64,000 nucleotides of DNA from Mytilus galloprovincialis. Taxonomy: Eukaryota > Mollusca > Bivalvia > Mytilida > Mytilidae. Of this stretch, positions 41,515 through 52,734 are shown in pieces. The position numbers and the translations under genes were made by a program. The notes beneath the pieces are model-generated. The model searched no databases. It was given only the letters and a program-made list of their open reading frames with translations, and was not told the DNA's origin. The stretch spans positions 49,843,535 through 49,907,534 of the forward strand of contig NC_134843.1 of the NCBI RefSeq assembly GCF_965363235.1, read 5' to 3'. Within the stretch, counting starts at the first letter, position 1, and each line of letters opens with the position of its first letter.

Positions 41515-42114
41515 AGTTCAATATTCACTCGACTTTGTATTGTATATTGTACGGAATGGTCAATTTGAAGTTCAATTGTAATTGATACACATGATACATG
41601 TAAATAGCACGTCAGCATTCATGATTGAGGTAAAAAAGTATTATCACTCGCAAGAAAAATTAATATTTTCACCGGATTTTTCGCAAACAATTTACCATAA
41701 ATACTAGTAGATTGACGTACTGTACATGTACAAGACCCGACAAAAATAACTAGCGCCAGTGAAAGTTCAAATGTTCAAAACAAGAAAACTCGCTTTATTT
41801 CAGACAGGGAAATCAAATCTTTTTTTTTATATTTTTCACATCACGGTAGAGAACTTGATGTATTCTTTAGACTCCGGTCTTATTAAATTCTAAAGACTGA
41901 CATCGGATTCTCTTATGTGGTTTCAGTTGATCAGATGTCGTACTAACGTTTATCCAAAATATTTTCCCATTTCAATTGTTCAAATTCAAATTATTTAATC
42001 TTATAAATGCTTGTACAATAATGACATATTATTCAATCAGTAAAGAAAACTAACAATGTTACTATATATATATATATATAGCTAGATGTACAGACAATAT
42101 TTTGGGTCCCTTTC

Positions 42115-42245
42115 TTTTTTTTGTTCGGTGTGAGGCGAGGCTCCGTGTTGAAGGCCGTACATTGACTTATAATGGTTCACTTTTATAAATTATTTGAATG
42201 GAGAGTTGTCTCATTGGCACACACACCCCATCTTCCTATATCTAT
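42115..42245 (-). repeat. short interspersed repeat family R3
   Basis: ttcggtgtgaggcgaggctc, gttgaaggccgtacattgac, ggagagttgtctcattggca and catcttcctatatcta. It is the cleanest R3 copy in the window. A (TA)9-like run lies just before it at 42064-42080. Confidence 0.65.
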
Positions 42246-42969
42246 GACAGTATAGTACTGGAAATTTTAAAAATGGTCACATTTATAAATTAGGCAAATG
42301 GGTCCAATATTTTGAATATATACACCTTAGAAAAAAAATTAAAATCATAAAAAATTGTTGGACTCACTTTAAGAGAAGGATGGACTGAAAACCAACCTTG
42401 ATCGATTGCATTACCTGTTCTTTAGCCATTTGATGGACAAGGTGCAGTTAGTTTTGGTTTTGAATATAAAATGCAAGTGGGAATAGAAATGTGGTCATTT
42501 TGGTCTTCTTCCGACTGCCAGTAAACCCTTGCCAAAGTTGGACATACATCTGGTTGCGCGGGATGTATACTTTTTCACAAATATCAGAGTGGTGATATTA
42601 TATCCTGGTTCTTTGCAGGTTAAGAACCATTGAAACAACTCTTTGCGGGGGCGTCAGTGTAACCTCTTGTCTAAGCCTGCTGAACGGCAAAATTCGGACT
42701 GTATTCAATATAGTAGTTACTTTCATTGTCCATTATCAGTCAAAGATTCAGTGACTCGTTTCATCCCGGATGGCAACTATTAAAGAACCTACCAAGTGTA
42801 TTAATTGTTAAATTGTTCTTGTCCTGAACGTGCATGTAATATTTGCTACTGGACAATAAGCAACATTATAATATTGTAAGTAATTTTGAGACTCTCATGA
42901 AGATCAATTCAAAATAATTTAATTAACCTCTTGAAATACAGACTATATATTTAAAATATTGTTCAATTA

Positions 42970-43070
42970 TTTCGTGCCGGACTATCATGACTATTGGGGT
43001 GTCGGACTAATGGGGCGTCAGACCATAGGGGTGTCAGACTAACGGTGTGTCGGTATAATGGACGTATATA
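42970..43070 (+). repeat. short tandem repeat of a GGGTGTCGGACTA-type unit
   Basis: Four to five imperfect copies of about 20-22 bp (ggggtgtcggactaat, ggggcgtcagaccata, ggggtgtcagactaac, ggtgtgtcggtataat) stand in a row. Confidence 0.65.
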
Positions 43071-43599
43071 TATACAATGTGTTGATGTCTCTTTCAAATA
43101 ACACTGCACTTTACTCAATTTCACAAGGTTAGTATTTTCTTTTGCTAGAAGTTTTTAAAACAATGGCAAATTAAAACCCCAAAAATATGCTTCCAAACAT
43201 AAATATTATAATTAAATTATAACAAACAGCTCACTAATAGTGCATTTATATACATTTATGACTTTGTAATGCTTATTGTGTTTATGGAAAACAATGGGAA
43301 AATGTTTCTTAACATCTGGGGATATATATTTAGAAGGCATTTATTCAAAAGCAGATAGAAAGGATTTGTAGAAAAAAACACGAATAAGGGCAGATGATCA
43401 CCTATTATAGTACAAGTCTTTGGTTAACCACAATATATTTGTCATCACTGATGTACATGATGTATCAATGTTGCTTTTGTATACATGGTATAAAAATCAA
43501 ACTTAGGTTTCTCATCTAAACTTGCTTACATTGTGTTACATCATCCAATATGGCTAGGCCGGTTATAGGTTTTTCATAATCACACTTATGCGGAACTGA

Positions 43600-43720
43600 T
43601 TTTGCTCATTGTTGAAGGATGTACAGTTACATGTACTAACAATTACATCACTTGGTTTACGGTTGATGGTCGTCTTATCGAAATTCATACCACATCTCCT
43701 TATTCTGGTTATCATACAGT
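43600..43720 (-). repeat. diverged repeat family R1 fragment
   Basis: tgttgaaggatgtacagtta and ttcataccacatctcc follow the order of an inverted R1 start (gttgaaggccgtac..., cataccacatctt). It is heavily diverged. The 72-codon frame over it is a by-product. Confidence 0.4.
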
Positions 43721-43818
43721 ATACATGTTATACAAGACTACAATACTAGTATTATCAAATGAACTAGATACCATTGAGATGGGAGCCATCTCTGTGGGCC
43801 CCGCTGTCAATAACGTAT

Positions 43819-44160
43819 AGAGCGAACACGATCTTCACCACAGGACACGGGGTTGTCAACTGAAACCAGTTTTTTTACCTTGACCTTTGACCTAGGAAGT
43901 TGTACATACATCATGACACGCCCTCTGGTGGTGGTTAAAATGAATGTCAAGTATAAACTTTGAAATCATAACGGTTCTCAAGATATAGAGCGGACACGAT
44001 CTTCACCACAGGACACGGGGTTGTCAACTGAAACCAGTTTTTTTTACCTTGACCTTTGACCTAGGAAGTTGTACATACATCATGACATGCCCTCTGGTGG
44101 TGGTTAATAAACATGTAAAGTATAAAGTATGAAATCATAATGGTTCTCAAGATATGGAAC
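43819..44160 (+). repeat. two-copy tandem repeat (about 170 bp) with DR1-like motif
   Basis: Two near-identical units (43819-43988, 43989-44158) start at agcgaacacgatcttcacca/agcggacacgatcttcacca and include tgacctttgacct at about 43880 and 44049, then ccctctggtggtggtta and ggttctcaagatat. The second copy runs on into the longer diverged array. The motif is the complement of AGGTCAAAGGTCA. Confidence 0.75.
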
Positions 44161-45004
44161 GGACACAAAAAATAGTGATCAAGCATGAACATGTAATTTA
44201 TACTGTAGTAGTATCTGAGAAACATTTGGAAATAGATCAAACCACAACAAGAGTGCATACACTGAAATGTCTCGCCTTCTTTACTTATCATTGATATTAT
44301 GTTGATAGTTCTAACATGTCTAAGTATAAATCTTTATTAAAAACTGTCACATAAACTTTGCATTAACCAAGATAACTAAACAAAGACCAATGAACCATGA
44401 CAAAGAGGTCAAGGTCAGATGAACCATGCCAAGCAGACATGTACAGCTAACAATGCTTCCATACAGCAAATATAGTTGACCTATTACTTATAGTTTCAGA
44501 AAAATAGACCAAAACACAACAAGAGTGCACACGCTGAAATGTCTCGCCTTCTATACTAATCATTGATATTATGTTGATAGTCCTAAGTTTAAAGCTAAGC
44601 TTTATTACAACTGTCACATAAACTTAACATTAACCAAGATAACTAAATAAAGACCAATGAACCTTGAAAATGAGGTCAAGGTCAGATGAACCATGCCAGG
44701 CAGACAAGTACAGCTAACAATGCTTCTATACAACATATAGTTGACCCATTACTGATAGTTTAAGAAAAATAGACCAAAACACAAAAACTTAACACTGTGC
44801 AATGAACCGTGAAAATGAGGTCAAGGTCAAATAAAACCTGCGCGACTGACATAAAGATCATAAAATATTTCCATACACCAAATATAGTTGACCTATGGCA
44901 TATAGTATTAGATAAAAAGACCAAAACTCAAAAACTTAACTTTGACCACTGAACCATGAAAATGAGGTCAAGGTCACATGACATCTGCCCGCTAGACATG
45001 TATA

Positions 45005-46059
45005 CAGTACACACAGAGAGGATGTAATCTCATACTCCCTACACTGTGTAAAAACTTGGTGTCACACCAGGAAACTCCAGCAACACTCTCCAAAAAATGG
45101 GAGGAAATTGGGAGAAACTTGGAGTAATTCCTCCCTAAAACTCCTTAATTGTTTATTACCTTGGTGTGGTTTCTCCCAACACCATGATTTTTATTGCTAT
45201 GTTTACCTTTGAAGTGTGCTAGTAGTTGATGACTACAATAAACATTTCTTGTGTTTCCTGTCATTAAATGACAGTCACAAAAAATCATTTAAATGAAGAA
45301 AAGTGTGAGATTTGTTAAATTTAATCAAAGATATATTATAATCTGATTTTATTAAAGAATCCTGCACAACTTATTTATTTAAAATATATTCAGCATTTGT
45401 TATGAAAGTGTTAGTTTTTCATATCTAAAAAACATAATTAAAACAAAAAAAACATCACCTGTAAGTGGAGTATAATTGATAGAAAATAAAGACATATTCT
45501 AATTGAATTTATTCAATCTTTTTTCTTTATAAATTTAAACAATAAATGAAGATTATATAAATATAATATGTACATGTATGTCATTCATTGTCATTTATCT
45601 ACATTATTTTATTCATTTTTTTTGTATCATTACTATTATTTTTTAAACCATGTATATACATGTATCAATATCTATATGTTTAAACTGACTATAAATACAA
45701 CTTATTGTAAATAATTTTCCAATCTAAAAATACTTTTTGTATACAATTTTTAAAAATCATTTTATTAACCTTTTTTTTATTTTATAGCTTTCAGAAATAA
45801 AATTAAATAGGAAATGATTGAAATAGGAAGAAGTGAGAGAATAGTTGACCTGTAATTATATGTCACTGTCAGACCATGTAGTTATGCTTTGTTGATTTTT
45901 ATTACCTTTACCTGCAATCAACAGGTCATAAAACCCTCCCAGATGGGAGTAATTACTTGGTGTTTTTTGGGAGGGAAAATCTGTGTTTCACAGTGTGACA
46001 CTGTGTAACACCAGAATCAGTGTTGGGAGTATGAGATTACATCCTCTCTGTGTGTACTG
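45005..46059. mobile_element. Tc1/mariner-like non-autonomous element
   Basis: The ends CAGTACACACAGAGAGGATG (left) and the complement at 46040-46059 are part of an exact inverted repeat of about 36 bp. TA dinucleotides flank both ends (45003-45004 and 46060-46061), the Tc1/mariner target. The interior has no transposase frame. The flanking array sequence joins up across it (gacatgta before, gcttacaatc after), which confirms an insertion into an array unit. Confidence 0.8.
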
Positions 46060-46603
46060 TAGCTTACAATCATTCCATACAACAAATATAGTAGACCTAT
46101 TGCATATAGTATGAGAAAAACAGACCAAAACACAAAAATTTAACTATAACCACTGAACCATGAAAATGAGGTCAAGGTCAGATGACACCTGTCAGTTGGA
46201 CATGTACACCTTACAGTCCTTCCATAGACTGAATATGCTAGCCCTATTGCTTATAGTATCTGAGATATGGATTTGACCACCAAAACTTAACCTTGTTCAC
46301 TGATCCATGAAATGAGGTCGAGGTCAAGTGAAAACTGTCTGACAGACATGAGGACCTTGCAAGGTACGCACATATCAAATATAGTTATCCTTTTACTTGT
46401 AATAAGAGAGAATTCAACATTACAAAAAATTTGAACTTTTTTTTCAAGTAGTCACTGAACCATGAAAATGAGGTCAAAGTTATTGGACATGTGACTGACG
46501 GAAACTTCGTAACATGAAGCATCTATATACAAAGTATGAAGCATCCATCTTTGTCCAGGTCTTCCACGTTCTAAAATATAAAGCTTTTAAGAAGTGAGCT
46601 AAC

Positions 46604-46655
46604 ACCGCCGCCGCCGCCGCAGTAGCCGCCGCCGCCGCCGTAGCCGCCGCCGGAT
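46604..46655 (+). repeat. (CCG)n microsatellite
   Basis: gccgccgccgccgc and interrupted repeats with agtagcc/gtagcc spacers. It produces Ala/Arg-rich open frames on the - strand that are not genes. Confidence 0.85.
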
Positions 46656-47289
46656 CACTATCCCTATGTCGAGCTTTCTGCAACAAAAGTTGCAGGCTCG
46701 ACAAAAACTTAACACTGAGCAATGAACCATGAAAATGAGGTTGAGGTCAAATAAAACCTGCGCGACTGACATATAGATCATAAAATATTTCCATACACCA
46801 TGTACACCAAGTATAGTTGACCTATAGCATATAGTATTAGATAAAAAGACCAAAACTCAAAAACTTAACTTTGACCATTCAACCATGAAAATGAGGTCAA
46901 GGTCAGAAGACATCTGCCCGCTAGACATGTACACCTTACAATCATTTCATACAACAAATATAGTAGATCTATTGCATAAAGTATGAGAAACATGAGAAAA
47001 ACAGACCAAAACCATGAAAACACAAAAACTTAACTATAACCACTGAACCATGAAAATGAGGTCAATGTCAGATGACATCTGCCAGTTGGACATGTACACC
47101 TTACAGTCCTTCCATATACCGAATATACTAGTCCTATTGCTTATAGTATCTGAGATATGGACTTGACCACCAAAACTTAACCTTGTTCACTGATCCATGA
47201 ATGAGGTCGAGGTCAAGTAAAAACTGTCTGACAGGCATGAGGACCTTGCAAGGTACGCACATACCAAATATAATTATCCTATTACTTAT

Positions 47290-47405
47290 AACAGGAACTT
47301 CATAACATAAGGAAATATCCAGGCCTTTCAGGTTCTAAAATGTATCTGATGAAGCTTTTAAATATCCAGGCCTTTCAGGTTCTAAAATGTATCTGGTGAA
47401 GCTTA
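47290..47405 (+). repeat. two-copy tandem repeat (about 56 bp)
   Basis: aaatatccaggcctttcagg and ttctaaaatgtatctgrtga occur twice in succession at the right edge of the array. Confidence 0.7.
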
Positions 47406-49665
47406 AATACAAAACAGTACGCTGTAGCCACTGCCAGATTGTAATATTGAAGTACATGCATGATTTATTTGTTTCAAATACTTGGCCACTAATCATGCTA
47501 ATTAAGATTTTTATTTAATTCTAATTCAGACTTTAATAATTTAAGTACAGCAAGCAGTCATTTGACACTAAACAATTGACACGGACTGCACGAGACCCTC
47601 ATAGTTGGTTAAGATCTTTTACACACCCTGGACATGCTGGCGGTAGTTAACGATTGCAATGCCAACATAAACTTAGATGTGATATACTTGTACTGTTTTG
47701 TAAATTTCACTGAAACTAGAAATTCACATTATCCATATTGTTATTATATTAAAATGACTGATTATCCACTAATTAAAAGTATTCATGAATTCAGATATGA
47801 TGCACTATTATTAGTAGTATTCACTGAAACTATGAATTTTCATTATTCCAAATTGCTATTTCAAATGAATAATTATCCTGGGTATTCGTGGAATACAGAA
47901 ACAATGTACATGTATGATTGCACTATTAATATGCACTGCAACTATGAAATTTTGTTATTCCTAATTCACAATTGATCATGATTGATATAGCAAATTAATA
48001 ATTATCATGATAATCCAAGGTATTTAGTCCTCCAGTAATGTGGTCCTCCTTTAAACAATTTGTAAGTTTCCTATTTGTACAAGGCACAATTTTCTTCTTG
48101 TCCAATTTAATCAGAACATCAGATCATCATCATGGAATAATGTTGCACACCGTATTCATTATTTCCAAAAACAATAGATAACTAGCATAACATAATGAAT
48201 TAATCCATTGTTTCACAATTTGCAGCTATAAGAGCGACTCAGTGACATCTATATTTCCTATGCATCGAAGTGCACATGTACTAGCAGGCGTCATATATAT
48301 TCTAAGTGGGAATCATGGTCAAACCAATGCATATTCAGTATGATTCTACAAAATAAAATATACATTTAGACTCGAGTACAGTAAATTTTTAACTAATAAT
48401 AAATATATAATACTACATGTATATATACATTGTGCAATAATAAGAAAGTCAATTACAATAACTGTATAAATACCTAGATAAAACTAGCACTTCTCATTTG
48501 ATTGACCAAAAAATTCTAGCACTTATACAATTCTATTTTCAAGTGCCTATTAACAAGAAAAATAAATCTTTTAAGGGGGTCTAAATTCTATATAGTGTTG
48601 TCTTTTTTCCAGCATTAATGATTTTTTAAGTGTGACTGTGTACTTTCATTGAAGAGTTACTATCTTATTGAGGCTCTCATCATACTTTATTTCATCAATT
48701 CTTTAAAGTCAGACATCATGGACATAGACATAGTTATTCCTCTCTAAAACACAACAGGTTATTTCTTTTGTTCATTTTAATTTATATGTTAATCATTTAA
48801 CATGTTTAATATGAAATATATTGATACTACAAACATGACAAAGAAAAGTTTAAGGAATGAAAAAAAAAATGCACTGTTTTATTCAGATAACTTTTAAAAT
48901 TTGCATTTTTATATATCATGATTATAGTATATCCTGCTGTTTCATATTTTTCTTAAATTATAATTTGTTTTGAAAAAGTTATCAAAATTTTGATTCAAGA
49001 TTCAAGATTTTATTCATAACCTCAGACACATACTTGTGTACAAGAGGACAATTTTAATCATAATTTGTGAACATTATTATAAAATCATATTCAATATACC
49101 CATGACAGATTAAATGTCATCCCCAAGGCAATAAACTATTGTGTCTTAATTTGTATATTAGCTACATCATGTATATAAGAATTTCTGATTATTACCTATC
49201 CAGTGTTGATTATATAAATCATCCTGATTATCATGATTATTACCTATTTTAATGTCATATTCAGTAAATACAAATATTTTAATTATTTATCATGTTTATT
49301 TTGAATTTGAATAAAAAAATTTTTTAGACACATGTACAACATGTACAATGCAGTTAACACAGTAAATTTTATGACAACTTACTGGATAATACACATAATT
49401 TAAAACAATCTCCTGACTAACCGGGGCTTTGAATTTAATCCCGGCCTTACTTTTAATCAAATGAAGGACAAGCACGAGAAATTAAGAGTACCGACACGAA
49501 ACACGGAAAATAAATAAAGGAGAACACGAGGCATGCACGTCGAGCCAAACATGAGAAAACGAGAAATAAAACTACAAAACACGAAAACACATGAATTAAA
49601 AAGGCGTAAAACTTGCACGAAAATAACCCTTTACCACCCTCATTAACATACAATATGTACACTAC
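47406..49665. other. AT-rich stretch within the CACTA-type element, no gene supported
   Basis: A 113-codon + frame at 47634-47975 rests on imperfect repeats of tgaaactatgaattttcatt and has no recognisable motif. Near 49005 attcaagattcaagatttta begins a segment that resembles 3' tails of mollusc retroelements, but there is no coding part. A stretch at 49450-49620 rich in cacgaga/aacacgaaa is low complexity. Confidence 0.45.
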
Positions 49666-49674
49666 ATGATGTAT

Positions 49675-49880
49675 AGGTCAGTAGCAGATCCAGAACTTTT
49701 CATAAGGGGCCCCTATATTATCAAACAAATTTTTCCCACAAAAAAGGAGGAAGATATAGAGTACCCTTTTTTGTATTCCACTCAGGGTGATGTATGCAAA
49801 CTAAATAAGGGAATAAATGACATACACATGATAAAAGGGGGAGGGGAACGGTGTCCTTTATGACTTTCAATGATTTGTTA
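49675..49880 (+). repeat. diverged GGCGGATCCAG-type MITE relic
   Basis: gtcagtagcagatccagaac, then aaggggcccctat resembles the left end of the 41360 family. The right end is not clear. The short frames here are by-products. Confidence 0.35.
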
Positions 49881-50012
49881 TGATGCACAACTAACAAGCT
49901 CAACGCCTATATTTTCCCTGGAATATGCAACTATGCACGAGTGTGGTAGTATAGAATGTCGATTCATAGCTATATAGTCTATCGGAGTATCTCAATATGG
50001 AATCTGTAGGAT

Positions 50013-50170
50013 CAGTGGCGGATCAAGCCATTTTACATGTTTTAAAAAGGGGAGGTTTCCAAAGGACAAAAAAAGGGGGGATTCCAACTGTATGTCCACA
50101 TTCAATTGCATTGAGCGGCAAAAAGAAGGGGGTTCCAACCCTCGGAACCCTCCCCCTGGACCCGCCAATG
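50013..50170. mobile_element. second MITE of the CAGTGGCGGATC family
   Basis: The ends cagtggcggatcaagcc and ggacccgccaatg (inverse of cattggcgggtcc), with an inner ttttaaaaaggggaggttcc-like part and ccaactgtatgtccacattc, align well with 41360-41514 (which has ccaattacatgtccccattc). No target duplication is seen. Confidence 0.65.
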
Positions 50171-50834
50171 AGTTTAAACAAACTGTACATGCTGTAAGGT
50201 CTGTAAGCTGACAAATGTGCACATTTTTTCCCTTCAAAATTATGAAACCATATGATTATTCGATAGACATTCTTTAAAATATTGATAATTTCTACTCACC
50301 GATTGTAATTTCCAGCTCAGATTATTGTACATGTCATTGTGGTCTAACATCTAGTTTTCTGTGTAAAGATGTACTTAGAAGTTTGCCGACCTGAGGTCCG
50401 TTTTTTTTGCCGACAAAAAATTAAAGAGGGTAAATCGTTTACGGTGAAGAATTGTTTTCCGTTTTTAATGAAACTTGACAGATTTTACTAATTATTTTTT
50501 TAATCATCGGAAATGTCCGCCTCGGGGTGTAATTCAAATTAAAACTGTATTATTATGCTGTACAATATTGGTAACTTAGTCATAATCTTTAAATTTATTT
50601 CAGGTACACCCATAGTACATTTTTCTATTCCGCAGAATCTATCCGGCAAAACTTTTTCAAGTATAAATTTGAATGCATATTGGAATCCATTATCATCTTC
50701 TCATTTTTCTGCAATAATATTAAAACTCCATTTTAAACAACAGCTTCTGGTTTTTAAAACCAGTTATGAACGACAGATATTATAAAATGAAAAGTAAGGA
50801 TTTCAAAAGAATTATTTAAAGTCAAACGCACATG

Positions 50835-50920
50835 ACTGTCAAAAATAAACGGACAATGCTACGGCAATAAATGGAAAACGACAAAAGACAAACAACGATC
50901 GCAAAATAAATGAATAAACA
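50835..50920 (-). repeat. tail fragment of the Penelope-like family
   Basis: gactgtcaaaaataaacgga, caatgctacggcaataaatg and acaaaagacaaacaacgatc resemble the - strand tail at 31470-31560, strongly diverged. Confidence 0.4.
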
Positions 50921-51146
50921 GCAAAACAAGTTTACAATCGCACAATAGACGATAATAGTATATTAAGTTATGGACTATTTCACAACTAAATAAAATCTTG
51001 AGAGCCGGGTGAGACGTGATTTTTTGTTTACAATGATCGACTACCGTTACGCTAAAATATTTGCATTAAAAACATTTATTAATTAACTACACTGTTATTG
51101 GACTTAATATGATGAAAACTGCCAATGCAATATAAGGTGTAAACTG

Positions 51147-51214
51147 GGCCAATACAGAATAACTAGGCCAATATAGATTTTTTTCTGTATTGGCCGAGTT
51201 ATTCTGTATTGGCC
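51147..51214. repeat. hairpin with CTGTATTGGCC arms
   Basis: A 30-bp arm starting ggccaatacagaataacta and its complement ending gttattctgtattggcc match with two mismatches around a short T-rich loop. The same words recur in the larger palindrome at 52585-52724. Confidence 0.75.
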
Positions 51215-51443
51215 GAGTTGACACAAGTGCAGGATTTCGGAACGTCTCTAGACTTTACATCGAAAGACACGATAAACACAAACTGAAAGTAAACAGTTGT
51301 TTTGAAGACGCAGTTGTCATTTAGTTATCTTAAACATGCTGAAAATGTCAGTATGGCATACAATTCAGGCGAAAGACGGTCACATTCATTTAAAAGGTAC
51401 TTTGAAAGCAGACGATAGAACTATTTCAGGCTTGGGGAACGAG

Positions 51444-52236
51444 GGTATCGGGATCGTTCGCCCTGATTACATGTTCGCCCTAGGTTCGTTCGCACTGAGT
51501 TTGTTCGCCCTGGTAATCTGTTCGCCCTGGGTTCGTTCGCCCTATTTTCATTTATGATAATTATGTACAATGGATACGTTACATTAATGAAAGAAATATA
51601 TATTTATATATATTAAAATTTATGTATATCTATTAAAAGTTAAATACAGAATATTAATTAAATAAAATTCTTGGCTGCATTGTTACACCTTATTTTTAAT
51701 TACTGTTGATTGAATTTTGATTGCTGATAATTTGAAATCTTTGATATCACTGATTGTTATATGAATTGTCTTTGATGGATTAATAATGAAAATAACATTT
51801 TTCTCAAATAAAATTTTTACAAAGTTATTGCCAAACTGTACAAGCCGTCCGACAACCCACTAGACAACGTTCAGCCGCTGCAGTAAAGAATTTCAGATCA
51901 AGTAACACTTTGAACTTTGAACACTTTCTTATGTATAACTTTAGTGCTCCTAATGTATCATTTTTATTGATCAAATCATGTGTGGAAATGTAAAGTAAAA
52001 GGACGTGTGATAGTGATTTCCTAGTAACGTAATTACATACAGATACTAACTTAGTTCTCAATAGTTCGTAAATATTCGGCGAAATTGTAGACTGACTTCA
52101 ACATATTCAATTAAATACACACAACACAACACTATAATAAAAAATAAAAATCAGGGCGAACGGTCTCAGGGCGAAACGGAACTAGGGCGAACAGTAACTA
52201 GGGCGAACCGAAATCAGGGCGGACGGACCCGGATTC
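51444..52236. mobile_element. 793-bp element with ends made of GTTCGCCCT arrays
   Basis: Flanking 9-mers gggaacgag (51435-51443 and 52237-52245) are identical, so this is a clear insertion with an 8-9 bp duplication. The left end has about five copies of GTTCGCCCT or a close variant within 100 bp. The right end has about five in inverse orientation (AGGGCGAAC). The outermost 25 bp also match as inverted repeats (tatcgggatcgttcgccctg versus atccgggtccgtccgccctg). The interior is AT-rich; a 78-codon - frame at 51825-52061 is not recognised. The duplication length fits hAT. Confidence 0.75.
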
Positions 52237-52584
52237 GGGAACGAGTAGATTATCACAAAGTTCATTTCTTCACGACCTCATAATTTCACATCGATTTTAA
52301 ATTAGTTTCTGCATAACACATGCAATGGCAGTACCTTTCCAATTACTATTTATGTGTTGCGTCTAAATTTAAGTTGTAACACTTTATAGTGACTGAAAAG
52401 GGTAGAAAAATTCATCAGATGAGAAAATGCTGAAGACACCTGGAAACAGCACCAGATCATTATGTATTGCATCTAATAAAAAGAAACAAACTGAGATTTG
52501 GATAGTTCCACTTCAAGGTAAAAATATTTATCTCTTTTGAAATGAAATTAAACAAAAATTGTAACACTGTAGTTAATTAATAAA

Positions 52585-52724
52585 GATATTATTACGCGTA
52601 TTTCTGTATTGGCCTTGTTATTGGTCCTCGGCCAGCTGTATTGGCCTTCGGCTTCGCCTCAGGCCAATACAGCAAGCCTCGGACCAATAACAAGGCCAAT
52701 ACAGAAATACTTACGTAATAATAT
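52585..52724. repeat. 140-bp near-perfect palindrome
   Basis: Arms of about 50 bp run from gatattattacgcgtatttc through tgtattggccttgttattgg to tcctcggc and mirror exactly apart from a few bases. A second, inner hairpin (ctgtattggcc...ggccaatacag) sits around ttcggcttcgcc. It lies directly beside the right CACTA-type terminal array. Confidence 0.8.
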
Positions 52725-52734
52725 CATATTACCG

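Larger units (their letters stand above)
44160..47290 (+). repeat. diverged tandem array, unit about 145-165 bp, AGGTCA-bearing
   Basis: About eleven units share ccatgaaaatgaggtcaagg, a stretch like gacatgtacaccttacartc, a ccatac(a)caaatatagt box and gacctattgcatatagtat. The core gaggtcaaggtca or a variant appears near 44405, 44672, 44816, 44960, 46166, 46313, 46468, 46735, 46890, 47055 and 47200. A second-level duplication is visible: the block at 46700-47290 repeats the order of 44780-45000 plus 46070-46400. The array is interrupted by a Tc1-like MITE at 45005 and a CCG run at 46604. Confidence 0.75.

Noticed and set aside
43602-43820. 72-codon + frame
   Set aside because: Explained by an inverted, diverged R1 repeat fragment.
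46480-46853. Ala- and Arg-rich - strand frames
   Set aside because: Produced by the (CCG)n run.
47634-47975. 113-codon + frame
   Set aside because: Rests on imperfect repeats of a tgaaactatgaatttt word; no recognisable domain.
50555-50785. A possible lone exon (acceptor tttatttcag, then an open + frame)
   Set aside because: The acceptor is fair and the frame is open for about 60 codons, but no partner exon or family was found.
51336-51443. Short + frame beginning LKMSVWHTIQ, cut by the 793-bp element
   Set aside because: Without the insertion the frame stops at once after the target site, so no larger gene is restored; no homology known.
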